The notes beneath the pieces are model-generated. The model was not told the origin of the DNA, made no database searches, and worked only from the letters and a program-made list of their open reading frames with translations. Positions 56,589 through 64,000 of a stretch of DNA of 64,000 nt are shown piece by piece. Position numbers and translations under genes: made by a program. Position 1 is the stretch's first letter, and each line of letters opens with the position of its first letter. Source of the DNA: Haloactinospora alba. Its GTDB lineage: Bacteria; Actinomycetota; Actinomycetes; Streptosporangiales; Streptosporangiaceae. The stretch lies in assembly GCF_006717075.1 (NCBI RefSeq), contig NZ_VFQC01000001.1:1473501-1537500 (forward strand), in the 5' to 3' direction.

Positions 56589-57419
56589 ATGTCCACAGTT
56601 CCCGAGGTGAGCCTGAACAACGGTGTGCGGATCCCGCAGCTCGGCTTCGGAGTCTGGCAGGTTCCCGCTGATGAGGTCGTCGACGCTGTCAGTACGGCGC
56701 TGGAGGCCGGCTACCGCAGCATCGACACCGCAGCGGCCTACGGCAACGAGGAAGGGGTCGGCACAGCGATCCAGCGGTCGGGGATCTCCCGCGACGAGCT
56801 GTTCGTCACCTCGAAGGTGTGGAACAGTGACCACGGCTACGACGCCACGCTGCGCGCTTTCGACGCCACGACGCAGCGGCTGGGTATGGAACACCTCGAC
56901 CTGTACCTGATCCACTGGCCGATGCCGGAGCAGGACAGCTACGTCAGCACCTGGAAGGCACTGGAACGGCTCTACAGCGACGGGCGGGTACGCGCGATCG
57001 GTGTGTCCAACTTCCACCGGTTGCACCTGCAACGGGTCATCGAGGAAGGGGGCATCGTCCCCACCGTCAACCAGATCGAGCTGCACCCCAGGTTGACCCA
57101 GTCGGCCATGCGCGAATTCCATCGGGAGCACGGCATCGCCACCGAGGCGTGGAGTCCGTTGGGGCAAGGGAAGCTCCTGGAGGAGCCCACACTGCAGAAA
57201 TTGGCGGACTCCCACGGGAAGACCCCGGCGCAGGTCATCCTCCGGTGGCACCTGCAGCTCGGCAACGTCGCGATCCCGAAGTCGGTGACACCTGAGCGTA
57301 TACGCGCCAATTTCGACGTCTTCGACTTTGAGCTGAGCAACGAGGACATGGACGAGGTCTCCGCGCTCAACACGGGACAGAGGTACGGTCCCGACCCGGA
57401 CACGATGAACGTCTCCTGA
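56589..57419 (+). CDS. aldo/keto reductase
   Basis: The 276-residue NADPH-dependent oxidoreductase is of the 2,5-diketo-D-gluconate reductase type (AKR5-like). The catalytic tetrad is complete: Asp46, Tyr51, Lys76, His109. The cofactor segment IPKSVTPERIRANFDVFDF is near the C-terminus. The natural substrate is unknown. The ATG at 56589 follows GGGGGAGGGA. A 20-bp terminator stem follows. Confidence 0.94.
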   Translation: MSTVPEVSLNNGVRIPQLGFGVWQVPADEVVDAVSTALEAGYRSIDTAAAYGNEEGVGTAIQRSGISRDELFVTSKVWNSDHGYDATLRAFDATTQRLGMEHLDLYLIHWPMPEQDSYVSTWKALERLYSDGRVRAIGVSNFHRLHLQRVIEEGGIVPTVNQIELHPRLTQSAMREFHREHGIATEAWSPLGQGKLLEEPTLQKLADSHGKTPAQVILRWHLQLGNVAIPKSVTPERIRANFDVFDFELSNEDMDEVSALNTGQRYGPDPDTMNVS

Positions 57420-57446
57420 GTTCCGACGGGCTCTGACCCGTTACGG

Positions 57447-57490
57447 GGGGCTGGTGCGGTCGCCTCATCCGAGGCGACCGCACCAGCCCC
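57447..57490. terminator. 20-bp stem bidirectional terminator
   Basis: Arms 57447-57466 and 57471-57490 are perfectly complementary around a 4-nt loop (ATCC). The element separates the reductase gene from the convergent small membrane protein gene. Confidence 0.88.
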
Positions 57491-57523
57491 GCCGTCTTCC
57501 ACCAGACGGGACCGGTTCCGGGG

Positions 57524-57682
57524 TCAGGCGAGTTCCCGACGTCGGGAGGCCGCCATCAGCGTGGCTGTCGGGCCGCGGCGAGCTACCCGCAGTACGTAGA
57601 CCACACCGCCGAGGATGATACTGACCGGAACGGCCATGACCGCGAGGAGCGCGACCAGGCCTGTAATCGAAAGTGCTCCCAT
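57524..57682 (-). CDS. small membrane protein of unknown function
   Basis: The 52-residue product starts MGALSITGLVALLAVMAVPV, has one or two membrane helices (about 5-37) and a basic tail ending SRRRELA. The ATG at 57682 lies six bases from TATGCT (57689-57694, minus strand), consistent with a leaderless mRNA; GGAGGG directly abuts the start. It is too short to classify. Confidence 0.6.
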   Translation of the reverse strand: MGALSITGLVALLAVMAVPVSIILGGVVYVLRVARRGPTATLMAASRRRELA

Positions 57683-57854
57683 CCCTCCAGCATAGGCCAC
57701 GCCGTCGTTACCGTGCCCTGGCGGTCGGCGCTGCACTGACGCGGCGGGGAACGACACCGGCCGCTCAGGAGCGTGCTGGCGGAACGCGACATCCGAACAC
57801 GGGCCGACGCTCGGGTGCGTTTTCACGCATGGGCCGAGCGGAAACGGTGGCAGC

Positions 57855-58598
57855 ATGCGCACAGAGACTCTCTCTTACGGTTCCTCCCCTGACCAGGTGG
57901 TCCACACGTGTTATCCGGAGAGCATCCCCGTGCACCGGCCGGCGCCCGTAGCGGTGCTGTTGCATGGTGGTTGGTGGCGGGATCGTCATGATCTGCACCT
58001 CATGGACCCACTCGCCGAGGGGCTCGTACAGCAGGGGTGGGTGGTGTGGAACGTGGAGTACCGCCGTACGGGAAAGGGCGGGGGTGGCTGGCCGCAGACC
58101 CTGGAGGACGTGCGTCGTGCCCTGAACCTCCTGCGGTGGCGGATCGGACGGAGTACGGAGGCGGGGCATCCCTCCGGCGTCGTCGCCATCGGCCACTCCG
58201 CGGGCGGCCATCTCGGACTGCTCGCCGCTCCCGGATCACCGTTGACCGGGGTGGTCGCCCTGGCTCCGGTCACTGACCTGGTAACCAGCGCACGGGACGG
58301 CCTCGGGGAGGACGCGGTCGCGGACTTCCTCGGACCCGCGGCGGGGGAGACGGTCGCAGAGGAGGCCTCGCCGTTGTACCGCCTTCCCCTGGGAGTGACA
58401 CAACTCGTCCTACACGGGACGGCTGACCAGCGTGTCCCGGTCGAACAGAGCCGTTCCTACGTTGAGGCCGCCCACCGCGCCGGAGATCCCGTCACCTACC
58501 GGGAAGCCTCCGGAGCGGATCACTTCGCGGTCATCGACCCCGAAGACGAGGCATGGCGCGTTGCGTCCTCCTGGTTGTCGGAGCGGGCTTACGGCTGA
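57855..58598 (+). CDS. alpha/beta hydrolase (arylformamidase/esterase-like)
   Basis: The 247-residue protein has the oxyanion motif LLHGGWW (36-42), nucleophile GHSAGGH (Ser115), acid Asp in HGTADQRVP (about 198) and His in GADHFAV (about 223). The HGGWW form resembles kynurenine formamidases and BD-FAE-type esterases, but no kynurenine pathway gene is next to it. Its substrate is uncertain. Confidence 0.88.
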   Translation: MRTETLSYGSSPDQVVHTCYPESIPVHRPAPVAVLLHGGWWRDRHDLHLMDPLAEGLVQQGWVVWNVEYRRTGKGGGGWPQTLEDVRRALNLLRWRIGRSTEAGHPSGVVAIGHSAGGHLGLLAAPGSPLTGVVALAPVTDLVTSARDGLGEDAVADFLGPAAGETVAEEASPLYRLPLGVTQLVLHGTADQRVPVEQSRSYVEAAHRAGDPVTYREASGADHFAVIDPEDEAWRVASSWLSERAYG

Positions 58599-58762
58599 GA
58601 GGAACCAGCCGAAACCGGAAGGGGTGCTGGGCCGGGTTTCCGTCCGCTCTCGGCGTATCCCTCGAACAGGAGGCGTGACACCTGGATACCCGGCCGGAGC
58701 ACTTCCTAGATTTGGGACGCACACACCGGGTTTCCGACCCTGGCCGTCCCAGGAGGTGAATC

Positions 58763-59227
58763 GTGACCATCCAGCGCCTCGACCCCATCGGCCGCTCCGA
58801 AGCCGCGCAGGCTGTTCTGGAAGCAAAACGTAGGAAAGGGATCACCTGGGCCCGGATCGCCGAGGAGCTGGACCGTTCCAAGGTGTGGACCGCGGCTGCG
58901 CTTCTCGGCCGACACACGATAAGTAAGGAGCAGGCCATCACGGTGGGAAAGCTGCTGGGTCTGGACGAGGCGATCCGGGACGCGTTGCAGCTACCGCCCG
59001 TGCGCGGGACCGAGTCCCTGGACCCCGGTGAGCCCGTCACCACCCGGTTGGAGGAAATCGTCCAGCTCTACGGTGGCGCGGTCAACGAGCTGGTTCGGGA
59101 GGAGTTCGGTGACGGCGTCATGAGCGCTGTCGACTTTCGGATGGATGTCGACAGGACCGAGGACTCGGAGGGGGAACGCGTGGTGATCACCCTCGACGGG
59201 AAGTACCTTCCCTACCGGGAGTTCTGA
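58763..59227 (+). CDS. cynS: cyanate hydratase (cyanase)
   Basis: Cyanase converts cyanate and bicarbonate to ammonia and CO2. The 154-residue protein has an N-terminal helix-turn-helix-like domain and a C-terminal catalytic domain. Arg95, Glu98 and Ser121 match the E. coli active-site residues Arg96, Glu99 and Ser122 in spacing, and the end ITLDGKYLPYREF is typical. AGGAGGTGA (58751-58759) is a near-perfect ribosome binding site. No cynT (carbonic anhydrase) or cynR is adjacent, unlike the E. coli operon. Confidence 0.95.
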   Translation: MTIQRLDPIGRSEAAQAVLEAKRRKGITWARIAEELDRSKVWTAAALLGRHTISKEQAITVGKLLGLDEAIRDALQLPPVRGTESLDPGEPVTTRLEEIVQLYGGAVNELVREEFGDGVMSAVDFRMDVDRTEDSEGERVVITLDGKYLPYREF

Positions 59228-59245
59228 GACCCGGAGCGGGTGTCC

Positions 59246-60124
59246 TCACCCGTAGCCCAGTCGGGACAGCTCCGTGCGTGCGACCGACCGGACCGCGTCG
59301 TACTGGTCCCGGGTGAGTCGACCGCGCCACGTGCCGATCCCGGGCGTCGCGCCGTGGGTCAGGTCGGTAGCCGAAACCCGGATACCGGTGAATCTCCGCA
59401 GCTGTTCCGCGGTTTCCACCTCTCCACCGGCCACATCCTCGTAGCGGAGTGTCATGAGGCGGTCGGTCCCCAACAGGCCGCGTAACCTCGCCGACAGCCG
59501 TACCGCGCCACGCCAGCGCATCGCGCACTTGGCGGCTGTGGAAAGCTCCGGATAACCGTCCCGCTCCTCTTCCGTCTCGATACCGAAGAACGGGTTGGGG
59601 AGCTCGTGCTCCAGGTTGGCCAGGCTCGGCCGGAACCAGGCCAGGGAACGCTCGTCGTCGAGCATACGGGTCACGACGTCCCGGCCGTCCCGGATGAGCT
59701 GGACGAACAGGGCGTCGCTGAAAGCGGCGCTGAGTACGGTGGCACTGTACAGCAGGTCGGGAGTGGCGTCCCCGAAACGGGTGGTCTCGCGGGCGTGTCG
59801 GCACGGTTCGGATGACTCCCGGGCCGGCGGGGGGCCGGGCGGACACATGGGGCAGGTGAGTGGGGTGAGCTGCCAGGACTCGGCGAAAGCGTCGCGTAGC
59901 AGACTGGAGGTACCCGACTCCTGCCCCTCGGCCAGGGAGGGGCGGCGGGCGACAGCGTAGACTGCCTCGAGGACGCCCGGATCGCTGGAGCTCATGTGGA
60001 GACCGGGCGCATTCCCCAGCGCTCGGGCGACGGAATCGATTCCCGAGTGCGGGGCACCGAGGACGAAGACGGGGCGGCATACCTTCGTCCCGTTAACGAT
60101 GAGGATGTGCGGCGACTGTTTCAT
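59246..60124 (-). CDS. sulfotransferase-family protein
   Basis: The 292-residue protein shows the PAPS 5'-phosphosulfate-binding-type motif VFVLGAPHSGIDSVARAL (about 18-35) and a 3'-phosphate-like motif IRDGRDVVTRML (about 137-148). The usual lysine or arginine in the first loop is not in its canonical place (PHSGIDS), so activity is uncertain. The acceptor is unknown. The ATG at 60124 was chosen because homology begins there. Confidence 0.75.
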   Translation of the reverse strand: MKQSPHILIVNGTKVCRPVFVLGAPHSGIDSVARALGNAPGLHMSSSDPGVLEAVYAVARRPSLAEGQESGTSSLLRDAFAESWQLTPLTCPMCPPGPPPARESSEPCRHARETTRFGDATPDLLYSATVLSAAFSDALFVQLIRDGRDVVTRMLDDERSLAWFRPSLANLEHELPNPFFGIETEEERDGYPELSTAAKCAMRWRGAVRLSARLRGLLGTDRLMTLRYEDVAGGEVETAEQLRRFTGIRVSATDLTHGATPGIGTWRGRLTRDQYDAVRSVARTELSRLGYG

Positions 60125-60401
60125 GAGTAGGACGATTCTGACACTTTTCGCCGGACTCTTGATCCTCCCGCACCGGCCCCACACCGATCCGGGGCCGTAG
60201 CTGTGTCCCGCTCCCCAGGTCATATGTGGGATACCGGAGCAGAGTGGCGTGTGCAACGGTTGAGTGGCCGTGGCCGGCCGGGTCCGAGACGGATGGGATT
60301 CCTTCCCCGCCCCGGGAACCGGGTTCCCGCACCGCTGGACCGGGGGAGAGGTCGCGGTCGTTGACAGCGGGCGCTGCCAGAATGGGAGAGAGCCACCCGC
60401 G

Positions 60402-61193
60402 ATGTACAAGGACGCCTGTATGGCCACAACTTCGAACTACTCCGCCGCTGCGGCGCTCCTCGCCGAGGCCGGGCAGATAACGGTTCTCACCGGTGCGGGC
60501 ATCTCCACCGAATCCGGGATTCCGGATTTTCGAGGCCCCCAGGGGGTATGGACGACTGATCCGGCGGCGGCCGCGCTGTTCGACCTGGACACGTACCTCT
60601 CCGATGTCGATGTCCGCCGCCGGGTCTGGCGGATGCGCCGGGAACACTCCGCCTGGACCGCCGAACCGAACGCGGCCCACCGCGCCATTACCGAGGCCGA
60701 TCGTGAGGGGCGGCTGCGTGGGCTCATCACCCAGAACATCGACGGTCTGCACCAGGCAGCCGGCACGGACCCGCAGCGGGTCATGGAGGTGCACGGCACC
60801 ATCCACTACGTCGTATGCATGTCGTGCGGGACACGCACCCCGACCCCCGAGGTGCTGGCGCGGCTGGACGACGAGTCCGACCCGCACTGCCTGGCGTGCG
60901 GGGGAGTGCAGAAGGCTGACACGATCTCGTTCGGTCAACGGCTCGACCCGGAGGTACTGGACGCGGCGGCCGCCGCTACCGCCGACTGCCGGGCGTTCGT
61001 CACCATCGGCACCTCGTTGACCGTCCATCCGGTCGCCGGACTGTGTGACATCGCCCTGGAACGCGACATTCCGCTGATCATCGTCAACGCCGACCCCACG
61101 CCGTACGATGCCGCTGCCGCGGCGACCGTCCGCGATCCCATCGGTGAAGCTGTGCCCAACCTGTTGCGGGAAGCACTGGCAGCCCGGAACTGA
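60402..61193 (+). CDS. NAD-dependent protein deacylase of the SIR2 family
   Basis: Sirtuins remove acyl groups from lysine using NAD+. The 263-residue protein has [21 protein letters not shown] (NAD site, in two blocks), [12 protein letters not shown], the catalytic HG of EVHGTIH, zinc cysteines CMSC and CLAC, and GTSLTVHP. The start could be ATG 60402 (preceded by GGGAGAG) or ATG 60420. It is divergent from the sulfotransferase gene and converges on ung. Confidence 0.93.
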   Translation: MYKDACMATTSNYSAAAALLAEAGQITVLTGAGISTESGIPDFRGPQGVWTTDPAAAALFDLDTYLSDVDVRRRVWRMRREHSAWTAEPNAAHRAITEADREGRLRGLITQNIDGLHQAAGTDPQRVMEVHGTIHYVVCMSCGTRTPTPEVLARLDDESDPHCLACGGVQKADTISFGQRLDPEVLDAAAAATADCRAFVTIGTSLTVHPVAGLCDIALERDIPLIIVNADPTPYDAAAAATVRDPIGEAVPNLLREALAARN

Positions 61194-61253
61194 CCCCGGG
61201 CTCGTGTCGTCAGCGGTACCGGCTTCCTCCCACGCGCCGTCACCCACGGACGA

Positions 61254-61282
61254 GGGGGACGGGGCACAGCCCCCCGTCCCCC
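61254..61282. terminator. bidirectional terminator between the sirtuin gene and ung
   Basis: An 11-bp stem, GGGGGACGGGG with its complement (61254-61264 with 61272-61282), encloses a 7-nt loop. It lies between convergent genes. Confidence 0.8.
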
Positions 61283-61302
61283 GGGCCGGCGGGGAGGCAG
61301 CG

Positions 61303-61977
61303 TCACGGAAGCTTCCAGTCCACTTCCTGCGCCTCCTGCTCCCGAAGGAGAGCGTTGGCTTTGCTGAACGGGCGCGACCCGAAGAACCCCTTGTCCGCTG
61401 ACATGGGGCTGGGGTGCGGTGACTCCACACACGGGATACCCGGCATCAGAGAGCGCAGGTTCCGGGCATCCCGTCCCCACAGGATCGCGACCAGTGGCTT
61501 CTCCCGACCGGCCAGGGCGCGGATGGCCTGTTCGGTCACCTCCTCCCACCCCTTACCGCGGTGGGAGGCCGGTTTGTTGGGCTGTACCGTGAGCACGCGG
61601 TTGAGCAGTAGCACACCCTGCTCGGTCCACGGGGTCAGATCGCCGCTGCTCGGCATCGGCAGTCCCAGGTCCGTGGAGTACTCCCGGAATATGTTGCGCA
61701 GGCTGGCGGGAGGGGAGACGTCGGGTGCGACCGAGAAGCTCAGACCGACGGCGTGCCCCGGAGTGGGATAGGGGTCCTGGCCGACGAGAAGCACCCGTAC
61801 CCCCTCGAAGGGTTGCTGGAACGCGCGCAGTACGTTGTCCCCGGAGGGGAGGTAGGTGCGCCCCTCCGCTATCTCGCCGCGAAGGAACTCGCCCATCCCA
61901 GTGATACGGCCAGCTACTGGCTCCAGCGCCTGGGCCCAGCCGTTCTCCATGATCTCGTACAAAGGTCGTTCTTGCAT
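61303..61977 (-). CDS. ung: uracil-DNA glycosylase, family 1
   Basis: Ung excises uracil from DNA. The 224 residues include the water-activating motif [20 protein letters not shown] (Asp68) and the DNA-intercalation loop [16 protein letters not shown] with its catalytic His. Length is normal. The gene is alone on the minus strand. Confidence 0.96.
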   Translation of the reverse strand: MQERPLYEIMENGWAQALEPVAGRITGMGEFLRGEIAEGRTYLPSGDNVLRAFQQPFEGVRVLLVGQDPYPTPGHAVGLSFSVAPDVSPPASLRNIFREYSTDLGLPMPSSGDLTPWTEQGVLLLNRVLTVQPNKPASHRGKGWEEVTEQAIRALAGREKPLVAILWGRDARNLRSLMPGIPCVESPHPSPMSADKGFFGSRPFSKANALLREQEAQEVDWKLP

Positions 61978-62092
61978 GGGAACAACCTAGTGGCGCTGTA
62001 GTGCTGCCCGTGCCAGGAACGGCAGCGGCGCCAGGAGCCCCGGCACGACAGGCGCGCCCTGCTTCCGGGCGCCGTACTGGGACCCGGACCCG

Positions 62093-62845
62093 TTACACCT
62101 CCTCCTCCGGTTCGGCGGCGCCCATCCGTACCGACCGCACACCCTCCGTCTCGGACAGGGCAGCAGCGAGTCCGCTGACATCACCTTTGCCCTGCACGTT
62201 CAGCGCGAGTCTGATCGAGTCCGGCTCTCCCGAACCCTGGTCTGGCTGTGTCTCCCGTTCCGTGCTGACGTGCAGCACGGTGAAACCGTGCCCGGTCGCC
62301 GTCGCGAGTATGGCCCGTAGGGCCCCGACCCCGTCGGTGTAACGCAGCTGCAGCTGCGAGGTGCGCGGCACGAAGCGGGAAAGCCGACGGAGGAGTGGAG
62401 GATATCCGTAAACGACGAGGAAGTGGGCCGCCGTCACGAACGCGCCCACGAGCCACAACCCGGCGCCACACGCGGTCCCCACGGCCGCTGACACCCACAC
62501 CACGGCTGCTGTGGTCAGTCCCCGAACCATGTCGCGCCGGACGAATATGAGCCCGCCCCCGATGAACCCGATACCGGAGACGATCTGTGCGGCGACCCGG
62601 GAGGGGTCGAACGCCACCGACTCCTGGCCGGTGACGTCGCCGAACCCGTACTTGCTGACCACCATGAACAGGGCGGCCCCGAGCCCCACCAGTGTGTGCG
62701 TGCGCAGTCCGGCGGCTTTCTGCCGTAACTCGCGCTCCAGACCGATGAGTGAGCACAGCAGCAGCGCCGTCAGGAGCGCCAACGCTTGCGGCCAGCTCTG
62801 CGTGGCGAGGTTCACCAGGTTGGTCTCGGCGGTTGGCGCGGTCAC
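62093..62845 (-). CDS. MgtC/SapB family membrane protein
   Basis: The 250-residue protein has four or five membrane helices in its first ~150 residues (family motif LIGLERELRQKAAGLRTHTLVG, in blocks, near 32-54; VSGIGFIGGGLIFVRR) and a C-terminal cytoplasmic ACT-like domain (about 165-245). MgtC proteins help survival at low Mg2+ and inside hosts in pathogens; the role in this organism is unknown. It begins five bases after the GH15 stop, so the two genes are probably cotranscribed. Confidence 0.9.
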   Translation of the reverse strand: MTAPTAETNLVNLATQSWPQALALLTALLLCSLIGLERELRQKAAGLRTHTLVGLGAALFMVVSKYGFGDVTGQESVAFDPSRVAAQIVSGIGFIGGGLIFVRRDMVRGLTTAAVVWVSAAVGTACGAGLWLVGAFVTAAHFLVVYGYPPLLRRLSRFVPRTSQLQLRYTDGVGALRAILATATGHGFTVLHVSTERETQPDQGSGEPDSIRLALNVQGKGDVSGLAAALSETEGVRSVRMGAAEPEEEV

Positions 62846-62850
62846 GGGGA

Positions 62851-64000
62851 TCAGACCTCACGCCGGCGGTGACCGTCCTGGTGGGACAGGTTCAGTGCCG
62901 TCGTCACGAGCGGAACGTGGCTGAACGCCTGGGGGAAGTTGCCCACGAGACGGCCGTCCTTGGGCTCGAACTCCTCTGCCAGCAGTCCGACGTCGTTGCG
63001 AAGCGCCAGCAGGCGGGAGAAGAGCTCACGGGCCTCCTGCTCGCGCCCGATCGACAACAGCGCGTTCGCCATCCAGAAACTGCAGGCCAGAAAAGCGCCC
63101 TCGTTCCCGGGCAGCTGATCGGCCGTGTCGTCGCGGTCCGTGCGGTAACGCATCACGAAGCCCTCGACCATGAGGTCCTCGCGGATAGCCTCGATGGTTC
63201 CCACGATGCGCGGGTCGTCGTAGGGAAGGAACCCGACCTCGGGCAGGAGAAGCAGGGCAGCGTCCAGCTCCTTACTCCCGTAGTACTGGGTGAAGGTGTT
63301 GCGCTGCGGATCGTAGCCGTACTCGCACACCTCGGCGTGGATGGTGTCGCGCAGTTCCCGCCAGCGTTCGATGGGGCCTTCCTTGCCGTAGTCCTCGATG
63401 GCGCGTACGGCGCGGTCAGCCGCCACCCAGGCCATGACCTTGGAGTGCACGAAGTGCTGGCGAGGGCCGCGCACTTCCCACAACCCCTCGTCCGGCTCGT
63501 CCCAGCACCACTCCAGGTAGTTGACGAGCGAACGCTGCAGTCCCCACAGGTGCTCGCCGCCCTGCAGCCCGGAACGGCGGGCCAGGTGCAGCACGTCCAT
63601 GACCTCGCCGTACACGTCGAGCTGGTACTGGCCGACGGCGGCGTTGCCGATGCGTACCGGTCGGGAGCCCTCGTAACCGGGAAGCCAGTCGGCCTCCCAC
63701 TCGGCGAGGCGCCGTTCGCCACGCACTCCGTACATGATCTGCATGTGCTGCGGCTCACCGGCCACCGCACGTACGAGCCACTCGCGCCAGGCCAGCGCCT
63801 CGTCGGTGTAACCGCTGCGGATCAGGGCCTCCAACGTGATGGTGGCGTCGCGCAGCCAGCAGTAGCGGTAGTCCCAGTTGCGCACACCGCCGATCTCCTC
63901 GGGCAGGGAGGAACTGGGAGCGGCGACGATGCCGCCGGTGGGGCGATAGGTGAGTGCCTTGAGGGTGATCAGGGACCGGACGACGGCGTCCCGGTAGTCG
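62851..64000 (-). CDS. glycoside hydrolase family 15 (glucoamylase/trehalase-type), 5' end beyond window
   Basis: The visible C-terminal ~383 residues carry GH15 marks: SLITLKALTYRPTGGIVAAP, EEIGGVRNWDYRYCWLRDAT, a catalytic-acid region YLEWCWDEPDEGLWEVRG and the end region EGAFLACSFWMANALL. GH15 enzymes release glucose from starch, glycogen or trehalose. The frame stays open to the window edge at 64000, so the start is missing; the apparent start at 63885 is internal to a conserved block. Confidence 0.93.
   Translation of the reverse strand, partial: DYRDAVVRSLITLKALTYRPTGGIVAAPSSSLPEEIGGVRNWDYRYCWLRDATITLEALIRSGYTDEALAWREWLVRAVAGEPQHMQIMYGVRGERRLAEWEADWLPGYEGSRPVRIGNAAVGQYQLDVYGEVMDVLHLARRSGLQGGEHLWGLQRSLVNYLEWCWDEPDEGLWEVRGPRQHFVHSKVMAWVAADRAVRAIEDYGKEGPIERWRELRDTIHAEVCEYGYDPQRNTFTQYYGSKELDAALLLLPEVGFLPYDDPRIVGTIEAIREDLMVEGFVMRYRTDRDDTADQLPGNEGAFLACSFWMANALLSIGREQEARELFSRLLALRNDVGLLAEEFEPKDGRLVGNFPQAFSHVPLVTTALNLSHQDGHRRREV

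Overview
The window is high-GC actinomycete chromosome. GTG starts are frequent, several promoters look leaderless, and the gene order follows the conserved actinobacterial core (trpBA-lgt, gltBD, pyk, an ANTAR regulator, liv transporter, polA, rpsA, coaE, uvrB, then pyrG-Nudix-xerD-parA-scpAB-rluB-aroH-tyrA-cmk-der). The same order is known from Streptomyces and in part from Mycobacterium. I infer a member of the Nocardiopsaceae or a close relative, from gene order and protein style only.

Layout. 1-8.2 kb: tryptophan synthase genes, a MauE-like membrane protein, a membrane-anchored DsbA-like thioredoxin, lgt, and two tandem paralogous membrane-anchored proteins of unknown role. 8.2-18.8 kb: a BpsA-like aminopropyltransferase (minus strand), glutamate synthase gltB-gltD, a DUF2784 membrane protein, an alpha/alpha-toroid (terpene-cyclase-like) protein and a DJ-1/PfpI protein. 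18.8-29.9 kb: pyruvate kinase, a DUF1266 protein, tRNA-Leu(CAA) with its own terminator, a PdtaR-like ANTAR regulator, livH-livM-livG-livF, a convergent livJ lipoprotein gene and a hotdog thioesterase. 30.3-40.5 kb: polA, an ArfB-like ribosome rescue hydrolase, rpsA, coaE, a LOG-Nudix fusion gene and uvrB. 40.5-48.4 kb: two small unknown ORFs, a GNAT acetyltransferase, an HMG-CoA-lyase-like gene, pyrG, a Nudix hydrolase, xerD and a ParA-like ATPase. 48.8-55.3 kb: scpA-scpB-rluB-aroH-tyrA-cmk-der, mostly short-spaced or overlapping. 55.6-64 kb: tRNA-Pro(GGG), then short metabolic transcription units (aldo/keto reductase, alpha/beta hydrolase, cyanase, sulfotransferase-like, sirtuin, ung, mgtC-like, and a GH15 glucoamylase truncated by the window edge).

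Most of the window is core metabolism and genome maintenance, with no prophage, CRISPR array or intact insertion sequence. The most unusual signals are in the non-coding DNA. One ~150-nt leader occurs twice, each copy ending exactly at a start codon (the hotdog thioesterase and the GNAT gene), with hairpin stems that change in a compensating way. A second ~165-nt repeat occurs upstream of the MauE-like gene and of livF; it has the hairpin and end layout of an IS200/IS605-type right end or TnpB guide-RNA scaffold, without any tnpB. Two gene fusions also stand out: LivH carrying a secreted beta-domain, and LOG fused to Nudix. Protein-coding genes mostly end in long, perfect GC-rich stems without T-tracts, while both tRNA genes have classical T-tract terminators.
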